The position numbers were made by a program, and so were the translations under genes. Positions 37,437 to 45,563 of a stretch of DNA of 64,000 nt are shown piece by piece. The notes under the pieces were generated by a model. It ran no database searches, was not told the origin of the DNA, and worked only from the letters and a program-made list of their open reading frames with translations. This DNA comes from Flavobacterium aquicola (lineage in GTDB: Bacteria; Bacteroidota; Bacteroidia; Flavobacteriales; Flavobacteriaceae), in assembly GCF_003385115.1 (NCBI RefSeq), contig NZ_QUNI01000003.1:434001-498000 (forward strand), written 5' to 3'. Position 1 is the first letter of the stretch; each line of letters opens with the position of its first letter.

Positions 37437-37820
37437 TTAATTCTTTTTTGTTGTTGGATCATAGGAAACAAACATATTGATATATATATTCCTAGATAAA
37501 CGCAAAACAATCGGGAATAATAAAATTAAGGTAACGATAATTGTAATGAAAGAGGTTTGAATGTCTGCTCCCAAAAATAGATAAGAAACTATAAAAGCAG
37601 CAATTCCGACTGCAACATTCAATCCGTAGCTGACATACATTGCTCCATAAAAGAAAGAAGGCTCAATTTGGTATTTCAGTCCGCAATGGCTGCATTTTTC
37701 ATGCATTTTGAGCACTGAACCAATATGTAACAGGTTTTGATCTGTATACATGCTCTCATTCATGCATTTCGGACAAGTTCCTGTTAAAATGCTATATAAT
37801 TTGGATCCTTTTTTTAACAT
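37437..37820 (-). CDS. DUF983 membrane protein with zinc-ribbon-like cysteines
   Basis: The 127-residue product starts at the ATG at 37820 (a TTG two codons upstream is also open). CPKC and CSHC pairs (GTCPKCMNES; EKCSHCGLKY) form a zinc-ribbon-like N-terminal part. Two membrane helices follow. The family is found widely in this phylum and in Alphaproteobacteria; its function is unknown. The gene converges on the FAD oxidoreductase with 3 nt between the stop codons. Confidence 0.85.
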   Translation of the reverse strand: MLKKGSKLYSILTGTCPKCMNESMYTDQNLLHIGSVLKMHEKCSHCGLKYQIEPSFFYGAMYVSYGLNVAVGIAAFIVSYLFLGADIQTSFITIIVTLILLFPIVLRLSRNIYINMFVSYDPTTKKN

Positions 37821-37894
37821 TTGCAAAATAAATAATTTGTTGTATCAAGTGATGACAAATTTACTAATACATAAAGGAATAAAATAATTAATAC

Positions 37895-39808
37895 ATGCTT
37901 AATATACATAATTTATCGGTTTCGTTTGGTGGCTCTTATTTGTTTGAAGAAGTAACTTTTCGTTTAGGAGCTGGAGACCGAGTTGGTCTAGTGGGGAAGA
38001 ATGGTGCAGGAAAATCTACTATGCTCAAAATGCTGGCAAGAGATTTTGCGCCAGATTCAGGGGTTATTTCTCAGGAGAAGGATATTCGAATGGGGTTTCT
38101 GCGTCAGGATATTGATTTTGAACGCGGACGTACTGTTTTGGAAGAAGCCTACGAAGCGTTTACAGAAATTAAGATAGTTGAGAAGAAGCTCGAAGAAATT
38201 AATCACTTATTAGTGACCCGTACCGATTATGAAAGTGAAGAATATAGCCAAATCATAGAGGACTTGTCGGACTACACACATCGTTTTGATTTGTTGGGCG
38301 GTTATAATTATGTAGGTGATACCGAAAAAATATTATTAGGATTGGGTTTCAAAAGAGAAGTTTTCAATAACCAGACTGAAACTTTCTCTGGAGGCTGGAG
38401 AATGCGTATTGAGCTGGCAAAATTGCTTCTGCAGAATAATGATGTACTGTTACTGGATGAGCCAACGAACCACCTTGATATTGAAAGTATCATTTGGTTA
38501 GAAAGTTTTTTGCGTAATTATCCTGGTGTCGTAGTAATCGTTTCACACGATAAAATGTTTTTGGATAATGTTACCAACAGAACAATTGAAATTTCGTTAG
38601 GAAAAGCATACGATTTTAATAAACCATATTCTGAATATTTAGAACTGCGCCATGAAATTCGTGAAAAGCAATTGGCAACTCAAAAGAATCAAGCCAAGAA
38701 AATTGAAGAAACCGAGAAGTTAATAGAAAAGTTTAGAGCAAAAGCTTCTAAGGCTTCTATGGCACAGTCTTTAATTAAAAAGCTTGACAAAGTCGAACGT
38801 ATTGAGGTTGATGAAGATGACAATTCAGTAATGAATATTTCATTTCCTGTTTCAAAAGAGCCTGGAAAAGTTGTTGTCGAAGTAGAAAATGTGACGAAAG
38901 CGTATGGTGATCATGTAATTATAAAAGACATTGATTTATTAGTAGAAAGAGGAAGTAAAATTGCTTTTGTCGGTCAGAACGGCCAAGGGAAATCTACTTT
39001 TATTAAAGCTATTGTTAATGAGTTCGAATATGATGGAACTATCAAATTAGGTCATAACGTACAGTTAGGATATTTTGCTCAAAATCAGGCAGAGTATCTT
39101 GATGGCGAGATTACTTTATTGCAGACAATGGAAGATGCTGCAACTGATACTAACCGTATGAAAGTGCGTGATATGCTCGGTTCTTTTTTGTTTCGAGGGG
39201 ATGATGTCGAGAAGAAAGTGAAAGTGCTTTCCGGAGGCGAACGAAACCGTTTGGCACTTTGTAAATTATTGTTACAGCCTATCAACGTTTTGCTGATGGA
39301 TGAGCCGACGAATCACTTGGATATTAAGTCCAAGAATGTTTTGAAAGCCGCTTTGCAGAAATTTGGCGGTACTTTATTGCTGGTTTCTCACGATAGGGAT
39401 TTTCTTCAGGGGATGTCTAATATTGTTTATGAATTTAAAGATCAAAAAATCAAAGAATATTTAGGCGATATTAATTATTTCTTGGAACAGCGCAATCTTG
39501 AAAACATGCGTGAAGTTGAGAAAAAAGATATTGCAAAAGCATCAGCTTCCAAAGAAAGTAATAAATCTTCCTATGAAGATCAGAAAAAAGGTAAAGCTTT
39601 GCAAAATAGATTGAGCAAGGTTGAAAGCCAAATCAAGCAATTGGAAAAAGATATTCAGCACGATGATAAAATGCTGGCTTCGAATTATGATAAGCATATA
39701 GAAGACGCTTCTTTTTTTACTGCATACAACAAGAAAAAAGCTGATTTAGATCAATTGCTTTTGGATTGGGAAATTGTTCAGGAAGAAATTGATAATGCAG
39801 GTTTATAA
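37895..39808 (+). CDS. ABC-F ATPase (Uup/EttA-like)
   Basis: The 637-residue protein has two ABC domains and no membrane segment. Walker A motifs are GKNGAGKST and GQNGQGKST, signatures FSGGWRMR and LSGGERNR, Walker B LLLDEPTNHLD and LLMDEPTNHLD. The inter-domain linker is helical, and a C-terminal coiled coil (SKVESQIKQLEKDI ... LLLDWEIVQEEID) resembles that of Uup. ABC-F proteins act on ribosomes. Nothing indicates antibiotic resistance. The gene overlaps the convergent App1-type gene by 6 nt. Confidence 0.93.
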   Translation: MLNIHNLSVSFGGSYLFEEVTFRLGAGDRVGLVGKNGAGKSTMLKMLARDFAPDSGVISQEKDIRMGFLRQDIDFERGRTVLEEAYEAFTEIKIVEKKLEEINHLLVTRTDYESEEYSQIIEDLSDYTHRFDLLGGYNYVGDTEKILLGLGFKREVFNNQTETFSGGWRMRIELAKLLLQNNDVLLLDEPTNHLDIESIIWLESFLRNYPGVVVIVSHDKMFLDNVTNRTIEISLGKAYDFNKPYSEYLELRHEIREKQLATQKNQAKKIEETEKLIEKFRAKASKASMAQSLIKKLDKVERIEVDEDDNSVMNISFPVSKEPGKVVVEVENVTKAYGDHVIIKDIDLLVERGSKIAFVGQNGQGKSTFIKAIVNEFEYDGTIKLGHNVQLGYFAQNQAEYLDGEITLLQTMEDAATDTNRMKVRDMLGSFLFRGDDVEKKVKVLSGGERNRLALCKLLLQPINVLLMDEPTNHLDIKSKNVLKAALQKFGGTLLLVSHDRDFLQGMSNIVYEFKDQKIKEYLGDINYFLEQRNLENMREVEKKDIAKASASKESNKSSYEDQKKGKALQNRLSKVESQIKQLEKDIQHDDKMLASNYDKHIEDASFFTAYNKKKADLDQLLLDWEIVQEEIDNAGL

Positions 39809-40765
39809 AATCAGTCCAATTGATTTAGAATGCATGATGGCTTCACTACTGTCTTTAAAATAACAAACAGAAACTTCAAGGTTTTCTAAGTTCTTTAGAA
39901 TTGATCTTGTGGTTTCTTTTTGATTTTGGCCCGTTTGTCTAATGTAAACCGCTTTTACGGTAACAGGGAATATTTTGCAGATTCGTTCGTATAGCATCGG
40001 ATCGTGTTGCGAGTCATCTCCTAATAACACATATTTCAGATTGGGATAGAACTCCAAAACGTGTTTTATTTTTTCAAATTTATGATTGTGATCCCCTCTT
40101 CCGCTCATAAAAAAATCGGCAAGACCAGTTTTAATATCTTTTAATAAAATAACAGCTCTTGGCAGTTGATGAATTTTTGTGAACTTTACAATAAAACGAT
40201 ATAAATTCCATTCACTGCTAGAAATATAAAAAAAAGCATTTTGTTCATCATTGTTGTTTCTGCCGGCAGAACTCAACGCTTGGTAATGAGGAACAACATC
40301 TTTGAATATTTTACGTTTATTCACATTTCGGAATAATAAAATGTAAATTTTTCTGAAGAAGTTATTCGTGTGCGAAACTAAAAAAGTATCATCAATATCA
40401 GATATAATTCCAAGATTTCCTTTGTGAGGTCTAATGAAACTGCCAGTTGAACTAATATTTTGATTTGCATGTTTAATGCTCACTTCATATTCCATCCATC
40501 CAAAACCAAATTCTTTTTCAAGCGGAATACAAAAATTAAAATAACCGTCATCTAAAGTTTTAGTATGGATTGTTGAATCTCCATATTTGAGATAAACATC
40601 AAAATTTTTAATCGTTTTGACCTGAAAAAGATTAACTATAGAGGTGGCATTTTTAAAACTTTTTTTTTGGAAATCGTAATCGTATCCTTTTTTAAAAACA
40701 TGTCCCATTACAATTAATTCTTGTTCATTGGCATAACCTCGATATAATTGTAAAATTGGTTTCAT
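39803..40765 (-). CDS. App1-type phosphatase (DUF2183)
   Basis: The 320-residue product has an N-terminal beta domain and then the App1 catalytic core with the HAD-like motif ISDIDDTFLVSH, SSSEWNLYRF in the middle and LLGDDSQHDPMLYERI near the end. Yeast App1 is a Mg-dependent phosphatidate phosphatase, and the DxDxT signature makes a similar reaction plausible here. There is no signal peptide. Its divergent neighbour is a diacylglycerol-kinase-like enzyme with the opposite reaction, 63 nt away. Its 3' end overlaps the ABC-F gene. Confidence 0.85.
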   Translation of the reverse strand: MKPILQLYRGYANEQELIVMGHVFKKGYDYDFQKKSFKNATSIVNLFQVKTIKNFDVYLKYGDSTIHTKTLDDGYFNFCIPLEKEFGFGWMEYEVSIKHANQNISSTGSFIRPHKGNLGIISDIDDTFLVSHTNNFFRKIYILLFRNVNKRKIFKDVVPHYQALSSAGRNNNDEQNAFFYISSSEWNLYRFIVKFTKIHQLPRAVILLKDIKTGLADFFMSGRGDHNHKFEKIKHVLEFYPNLKYVLLGDDSQHDPMLYERICKIFPVTVKAVYIRQTGQNQKETTRSILKNLENLEVSVCYFKDSSEAIMHSKSIGLIL

Positions 40766-40828
40766 TAATTATGTACTTTTATAGAAGTTGTAAATTAATT
40801 AATTTTAATCAATTAGAAATATAAAATT

Positions 40829-41698
40829 TTGAAAAAGAATATCATATTCGTTGTAAACCCCATTTCGGGAGATATCGATAAATCCGATTTATTGCAGGCT
40901 GTACAGGAATTTTCAGCAGTACATAATTTTGATTTGGTGGTTTATGAAACTGTTGGTGAAAAAGATGTTTTTGCGATTCAATCGCTTTACAACGAGTATA
41001 ATCCCGAGCGGATCATTGTAGCTGGAGGTGACGGAACTATAAAAATGGTTGCCGAAGCGATGGAAAAGCATGATGTTATTATTGGGATTCTGCCTGCTGG
41101 TTCTGCCAATGGATTAGCCGTGGATCTGAATCTGCCAACTACTTTGGAAGAAAATTTAGAAGTTGCTTTTCTACATCATTATATCGAAATGGATATGATT
41201 TGTATCAATGGTAAAAAGTGTATTCATTTGAGCGATATTGGAATTAATGCCGATTTGGTTAAGAATTATGAAGAAGGCGAAGTGCGTGGACTTTGGGGTT
41301 ACGCTTTGCAGGCTTATACCACGTTAAAAGATTCAGAAGAGCCTTTTTTAGCTTCGATAACAGCAAATAAACAGACTGTAGAACATACTGCCAGAATGAT
41401 TGTGATTGCCAATTCTCAAAAATACGGAACGGGCGTTACCATTAATCCAAACGGAAGTATGAACGATGGAAAATTTGAACTGATTATTTTAAAAAGCCTT
41501 GATTTAGTGTTGCTCGGGAAAATTATCATCGGAAATATGCCAATCGATTCGGATGATATTGTAATAATTTCAACTGAAAAAGCAATAGTGAAAACTGACC
41601 GTCCTATTAATTTTCAAATTGATGGAGAATACTGTGGTGCTCAAAGTGAGCTGGAAATTCATATTCTGCACCATCAGATGAAAGTAGCAATTCCGTAA
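40829..41698 (+). CDS. YegS/diacylglycerol kinase family lipid kinase
   Basis: The 289-residue product starts at a TTG (40829), giving MKKNIIFVVNPISGD; no ATG lies near. The family motifs are NPISG, the nucleotide site VAGGDGTIKMVAEA and the ILPAGSANGLAVDL stretch. The C-terminal beta domain (INFQIDGEYC) is complete. Such enzymes phosphorylate diacylglycerol, sphingosine-like bases or undecaprenol-like lipids. Flavobacteria make sphingolipids and sulfonolipids, so a sphingoid substrate is possible, but that is speculation. Confidence 0.88.
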   Translation: MKKNIIFVVNPISGDIDKSDLLQAVQEFSAVHNFDLVVYETVGEKDVFAIQSLYNEYNPERIIVAGGDGTIKMVAEAMEKHDVIIGILPAGSANGLAVDLNLPTTLEENLEVAFLHHYIEMDMICINGKKCIHLSDIGINADLVKNYEEGEVRGLWGYALQAYTTLKDSEEPFLASITANKQTVEHTARMIVIANSQKYGTGVTINPNGSMNDGKFELIILKSLDLVLLGKIIIGNMPIDSDDIVIISTEKAIVKTDRPINFQIDGEYCGAQSELEIHILHHQMKVAIP

Positions 41699-41706
41699 AT
41701 AAGTAA

Positions 41707-42882
41707 TTATTTAAACGGATTACGTTCCTGCCATACAACTTTTGGTTCAAGCGAATTAAATGCTTTTTCAAAAACAAGATCTCCAACAGAACTGCTATGC
41801 TTTGCAAAACCAAACATTTTCATTGGCTTTGCCCCAACAGAACTTTTGATTTCCAATGCAGTTCTGGCAAAAATGATTTCCTTAAAACCTTTGTTAATTG
41901 AATAAGCAATCATATCATACAGCATATTCAGATACAGCATCTTTTCTCTTTGAATAGTATCGTCATAACCTAAAAAATAGGTGTCAATTGTATCGCCGTT
42001 TTTAATCAAAGTATTAAACCCAATCAGTTTTCCGTCTAGGAAATAACCATAAAACAGAAATTTATCCTGTAAAGTTTCCTTAAAAATCCTAAAATGGTTT
42101 TTGGTTAGAAAGAAAGTGTTGAAAGGCGCATTTTTGGCAACGTGATAGTACAAATTATAAATTGTCTCTTCGTGAACGATAATATCCTCCAAATGTAGTT
42201 TTCGTTTCTCGATTCCTTCAGCCTTTTTTCGGGCTCTTTTGTACTGATCGCGGTATTTTTTGAGCAATGAATTTATATAATCCTGTTCCGATTTCCATTC
42301 AAATGGAATATTGAAAATCATATTAGGCTGTGTACTGTATTTGTAATTGTTTTTAAAGAGGTTTAAATCAATGGCAAATTTCTCAATATCTTCTTCAGTA
42401 TAATCTTTAAAAGTAATTATGTGTACTTTTTTGCCCATTGATTTAAATTTATGTTTTAAATCAATAGACGCTTTTTTCAAAGCTTTTATGCCTTCAGGTT
42501 TTGAAATACTATCCGAAAAAACAAATGAATTCTGACCAGTAAGCATGTTATTGCCTATGAGCAGAACATGTGAAGCAAAATTTTTTAAAATGAATTTCCG
42601 TGCAGTAGTTTTTATGCATCGGTCTCTTTCTCCAAAAGATTCCAGCTTGTTTAAATCCAAAAATTGAGATATTGCAACACCAACTAATTTTTGTTCTTCA
42701 AAAAGACCTATATAATGACAGATCATATTATTTGGAGCCGATTTATCGAGGATTTCAAAATAATCTTTCGATAAAAAAATATTCTGACAGCCAAGTTCTT
42801 CCCAATTTTCGGGAAGCTGTTCTTTAGTTTCGTAAATTTGATAAGAAATAGCAGTTTTCAATTCTGAAAGTATATAATTCAA
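41707..42882 (-). CDS. GNAT/FemAB-like acyltransferase
   Basis: The 391-residue product has two halves that resemble N-acyltransferase folds. The second half carries FYGYFLDGKLIGFNTLIKNGDTIDTYFLGYD and KMLYLNMLYDMIAYSINKGFKEIIFARTA, typical of the PF04339/GNAT-like peptidoglycan or lipid-linked acyltransferase group. There is no signal peptide. It converges on the lipid kinase gene with 8 nt between the stop codons. The exact substrate is unknown. Confidence 0.7.
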   Translation of the reverse strand: MNYILSELKTAISYQIYETKEQLPENWEELGCQNIFLSKDYFEILDKSAPNNMICHYIGLFEEQKLVGVAISQFLDLNKLESFGERDRCIKTTARKFILKNFASHVLLIGNNMLTGQNSFVFSDSISKPEGIKALKKASIDLKHKFKSMGKKVHIITFKDYTEEDIEKFAIDLNLFKNNYKYSTQPNMIFNIPFEWKSEQDYINSLLKKYRDQYKRARKKAEGIEKRKLHLEDIIVHEETIYNLYYHVAKNAPFNTFFLTKNHFRIFKETLQDKFLFYGYFLDGKLIGFNTLIKNGDTIDTYFLGYDDTIQREKMLYLNMLYDMIAYSINKGFKEIIFARTALEIKSSVGAKPMKMFGFAKHSSSVGDLVFEKAFNSLEPKVVWQERNPFK

Positions 42883-42995
42883 AATTAGCTAATAATATTA
42901 AGTTAATATACAATTGTTTTTATTTAACTATTTTTATGAATAATTATTACTCAATAAAAATGTTTTTTGAAGCTATCACATAACGTGAGATTCCT

Positions 42996-43009
42996 CATTC
43001 TTCGGAATG
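42996..43009. repeat. short CATTC-TTCG-GAATG hairpin
   Basis: A small stem with a stable TTCG loop, in the context GAGATTCCTCATTCTTCGGA, lies between divergent genes. This wording looks like a dispersed flavobacterial intergenic repeat. The assignment is by pattern only. Confidence 0.35.
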
Positions 43010-43121
43010 ACATAACAATGATTTTATGTCCTTGATATTGATCGATCGGGTGGCATTTTTTTGGTAGAATGTTACTTGATGCTTTATTGTATTTATATCC
43101 AATTCATTTAAATAGAAAGAG

Positions 43122-43400
43122 ATGACAACATTTACAGAAGAATCAGTAAGTCCTTTTTTGGATACCTTGAAGGATTGGCATTTTAAGGAAAATGCCATTG
43201 AAAAGAAATTTAAATTTAAAAATTTCACGCAGGCACTTGGTTTTATTGTGCAGGTGGGAGTTTTGGCCGAAAGAATGAATCATCATCCTGAACTTTATAA
43301 CGTGTATAGCAAAGTCAAAATACGGTTAAATACGCATGATTCAGGTGGCGTTACTACAAAAGATATTGAACTAGCCGGACAAATCGAAAATTTATTTTAA
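43122..43400 (+). CDS. 4a-hydroxytetrahydrobiopterin dehydratase (PCD/DCoH)
   Basis: The 92-residue enzyme recycles pterin-4a-carbinolamine formed by aromatic amino-acid hydroxylases. The family core is visible: FKNFTQALGFIVQVGVLAERMNHHPELYNVYSKVKIRLNTHDSGGVT, including the active-site HHP motif. Length and C-terminus (TKDIELAGQIENLF) are typical. No hydroxylase gene is adjacent. Confidence 0.93.
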   Translation: MTTFTEESVSPFLDTLKDWHFKENAIEKKFKFKNFTQALGFIVQVGVLAERMNHHPELYNVYSKVKIRLNTHDSGGVTTKDIELAGQIENLF

Positions 43401-43402
43401 TG

Positions 43403-43441
43403 AGAAAGCCATATTTCTAAAGTGTGGAAATAAGGCTTTCT
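43403..43441. terminator. bidirectional terminator between convergent genes
   Basis: AGAAAGCC / GGCTTTCT plus an inner TATTTC / GAAATA form a long stem, with T-runs on the plus side. It lies directly after the dehydratase stop. Confidence 0.85.
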
Positions 43442-43458
43442 TTATAATAAACAAATGG

Positions 43459-43947
43459 TTAAACCCATCCGCAGATCAGCGATCCTATAATAGTTAAACT
43501 TGCAATCCAAAATCCGGCATGTATCCAGATGTATTTCCACGATTTTCTTTCAAATAGTCCGTTTATTGCAATTATTGGGAATGCAAATAACAAACCTGAC
43601 ATGAATCCATGTAGTGCTCCATGTTTGAAGGTTCTATAAGCTGTTCCGTAATCTGCCATAAAAGCTTTAAAAGAAGGAAGTGCTTCGGCAAGTTTTGGAG
43701 GTCCGCCGATCATGCCAAGAGCTCCTGTTTGATGTATCGTAAGAGACGATTCTATTATAACTATAAAAAGAGAAAAAATGTAGGTAAGCCCGAAGATTTT
43801 AAGCATATTTCCTTTCGCTAATTCTTCTTGAGTGAGCCCCGTTTCCTTCATCCATGCAGTTCCAAATACTTTTGGATGGTACCAAACAAATCCAACCACT
43901 AATGTTGCTAATGCGCTTACAAAAATTGCAATCCAATTCATTTCCAT
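43459..43947 (-). CDS. DUF1761 membrane protein
   Basis: The 162-residue product has four hydrophobic helices and the DUF1761 N-terminal motif (ATLVVGFVWYHPKVFGTAWMKETGLTQEEL). The function of the family is unknown. The start could also be the second Met (third residue). It is a single gene convergent with the pterin dehydratase. Confidence 0.88.
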   Translation of the reverse strand: MEMNWIAIFVSALATLVVGFVWYHPKVFGTAWMKETGLTQEELAKGNMLKIFGLTYIFSLFIVIIESSLTIHQTGALGMIGGPPKLAEALPSFKAFMADYGTAYRTFKHGALHGFMSGLLFAFPIIAINGLFERKSWKYIWIHAGFWIASLTIIGSLICGWV

Positions 43948-44124
43948 AATTTAGGTTTTTAAGGTTATAACTTCAAATGTAATTAATTTTTAAATAACAT
44001 TTTTTAATAAGTATTATAAATTTAATATTACAAATAATAAAATAAAGTGTATTTTATCGATAAAATTTGCATTTAAATGTGTTTAAGAGTTACTTTGTAG
44101 TGTCAAATCTAAATATGAAGGATT

Positions 44125-44979
44125 ATGAAAAATTTTACTGCAGTATTTTTAACAGTTATGTTTTCTATTTCTGTTCTGGCGAATGTATCAAGTACTGAAA
44201 AAAAGATTCTGATTAAATTATATCAGAATACAAATGGCAGTCAATGGAATGTAAAATGGGATCTTGATGCTCCGGTTTCGACTTGGTACGGTGTTAAAAT
44301 TGAAAATGATAAAGTGGTTGGAATAAACCTTTCTAATAATAATCTGGCTGGAATTTTACCTGCTGAAATTACTGATTTGAAAAATTTGGTAGAATTGGAC
44401 TTATTTAAAAATCAAATTTCCGGAACAATACCAGTAAATATCGGCCGATTAAAAAAACTGCAGGAACTTAATCTGGCGTTTAACAAACTGACAGGTTCTA
44501 TACCAAATTCCATCTGCGAAATTCAAGATTTAAAAACTTTGAAACTTTTCATGAATAAGCTTTCTGGTGAATTGCCAAGCCAAATGGGGAATTTAAAAGA
44601 ATTGGAAGTGGTGTCTTTATTTAATAACCAATTATCGGGAGAACTTCCAGCATCATTATATCAATTGAATAATTTAAAAGAACTGGCATTAAGCAGTAAT
44701 AATTTCTCTGGAAATATTAGCAAAAATGTTGAAAATTTAGTTTCATTAGAAAAATTAATTTTATTTGATAATAAGATGAGCGGACAAATTCCTTTCAATA
44801 TTAGTAAATTGGAAAATTTGGAGAAAGTAAATTTAGCGTACAATTCATTTTCAGGCTTTGTACCAAATACTTTGGCAAAGAAAGATGGTTTTAATCTTAT
44901 GATGAGAAACGAATCTGGCGTTGCTTTTAAATTAGAAGTTTTAAATACCGGTAAAGGAACTTTTGCTGCAGACGAATAA
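44125..44979 (+). CDS. secreted leucine-rich-repeat protein (plant-type LRR)
   Basis: The 284-residue product has a signal peptide (MKNFTAVFLTVMFSISVLA), an N-terminal cap (KILIKLYQNTNGSQW...STWYGVKI) and about eight 24-residue repeats of the form LxxLxLxxNxLSGxIPxxIxxL. No T9SS C-terminal sorting domain or anchor is visible, so it is probably periplasmic or released. Plant-type repeats of this kind occur in several aquatic Bacteroidota and mediate protein binding. A perfect terminator follows, which separates it from the sulfatase region. Confidence 0.88.
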   Translation: MKNFTAVFLTVMFSISVLANVSSTEKKILIKLYQNTNGSQWNVKWDLDAPVSTWYGVKIENDKVVGINLSNNNLAGILPAEITDLKNLVELDLFKNQISGTIPVNIGRLKKLQELNLAFNKLTGSIPNSICEIQDLKTLKLFMNKLSGELPSQMGNLKELEVVSLFNNQLSGELPASLYQLNNLKELALSSNNFSGNISKNVENLVSLEKLILFDNKMSGQIPFNISKLENLEKVNLAYNSFSGFVPNTLAKKDGFNLMMRNESGVAFKLEVLNTGKGTFAADE

Positions 44980-45012
44980 ACGTAATAAATAGTATAGTCT
45001 TATAATTTATTT

Positions 45013-45041
45013 AAGCGCAATGATTTTAAATCATTGCGCTT
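45013..45041 (+). terminator. terminator of the LRR gene
   Basis: AAGCGCAATGATTT and AAATCATTGCGCTT form a near-complete palindromic stem, followed by six T. Confidence 0.9.
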
Positions 45042-45120
45042 TTTTGGTTTATGAAATTCATTCGAATTATTACGCATTTTTAGTAATTAACAATTCTTTG
45101 GTAAAAAAGTTATTTTAAAT

Positions 45121-45164
45121 TTTGGTAGTTTGATGTTTTAACATACTTTTGTCTATAGGAATAG
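45121..45164 (+). promoter_or_regulatory. promoter of susC operon 1 with palindromic box at the start site
   Basis: TTTG (45121-45124) is followed after exactly 19 nt by TACTTTTG (45144-45151), a textbook Bacteroidota promoter. CTATAGGAATAG (45153-45164) overlaps the expected start of transcription and has CTAT/ATAG inverse arms. The same box, with one change, lies at the second operon. It could be an operator or a 5'-end RNA element. Confidence 0.85.
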
Positions 45165-45205
45165 TAGAGTTTTAAAAAACGATAGTAATACTAAATTCAA
45201 ACATT

Positions 45206-45292
45206 TTGGAAACACTCAATAACATCTTTTTTTCAATCAAGCAAAAATCTTCATCATTCGAAAATTTTAATCCGATGTGCTGTTGCCGCTAG
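45206..45292 (+). CDS. leader peptide 1 of operon 1, 28 aa, ends Met-Cys-Cys-Cys-Arg
   Basis: The TTG-started frame of 28 codons begins M-E-T-L-N-N-I and ends M-C-C-C-R-stop, with codons TGC TGT TGC just before the end. A counterpart of identical length, aligned without gaps, lies at 51987-52073; 12 of 28 residues are the same although many bases differ, which speaks for translation. A minimal version from ATG 45275 (MCCCR) is the alternative. Ribosomes short of Cys-tRNA would pause at the Cys run. The AT-rich hairpin at 45334 begins 41 nt after the stop. I propose a cysteine-sensing leader; this is not experimentally known to me. Confidence 0.7.
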   Translation: METLNNIFFSIKQKSSSFENFNPMCCCR

Positions 45293-45333
45293 TTTTCCAA
45301 TTATTTCAATTTACATTCTCAAATACTCTTTTG

Positions 45334-45365
45334 AAGATAATTTATAAAAGCAGATAAATTATTTT
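45334..45365 (+). terminator. AT-rich hairpin, candidate attenuator 1
   Basis: AAGATAATTTAT pairs with ATAAATTATTTT around AAAAGCAG, then AACTTTTTG follows. It is placed 41 nt after leader peptide 1; the equivalent in operon 2 is 42 nt after its peptide. The stem is weak in GC, so termination is uncertain. Confidence 0.5.
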
Positions 45366-45432
45366 AACTTTTTGTTATATGCCCTTTCCTGAAATTAGAT
45401 AGATCAAATAGTAATAACTAAAAAATAAAAAA

Positions 45433-45459
45433 ATGAAAAAATGTCTATGTTGTAAATAA
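45433..45459 (+). CDS. leader peptide 2 of operon 1, MKKCLCCK
   Basis: This 8-codon ORF has an ATG in an A-rich, favourable flavobacterial start context. Cys codons lie at positions 4, 6 and 7. The counterpart in operon 2 (MKKQICCS) has the same length and keeps Cys6-Cys7. The stop codon lies 7 nt before a perfectly conserved hairpin, close enough for a stalled ribosome to interfere with its folding. Confidence 0.7.
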   Translation: MKKCLCCK

Positions 45460-45466
45460 TAAAAAA

Positions 45467-45563
45467 GCCATTTCTGCGGCAACAGAAATGGCGAGGCTTA
45501 AAAAAGAAATGTTCATCTCAGAAAAAGGATAGAAAGCTGATTAATCAGCCTTCAGGGATCCTT
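45467..45563 (+). ncRNA. conserved structured leader RNA before susC (operon 1)
   Basis: Stem B pairs GCCATTTCTG (45467-45476) with CAGAAATGGC (45483-45492), loop CGGCAA. Stem C pairs AAGGAT (45525-45530) with ATCCTT (45558-45563), enclosing a hairpin centred on GATTAATC. The copy at operon 2 keeps stem B exactly and changes the inner hairpin of stem C in a compensating way. A third small frame, MARLKKEMFIS..., starts within stem B (45488-45532) and is partly conserved in operon 2. Confidence 0.65.

Noticed and set aside
45060..45120. Insertion sequence remnant upstream of operon 1
   Set aside because: No transposase fragment, terminal inverted repeats or target duplication could be found; the region is plain AT-rich spacer.
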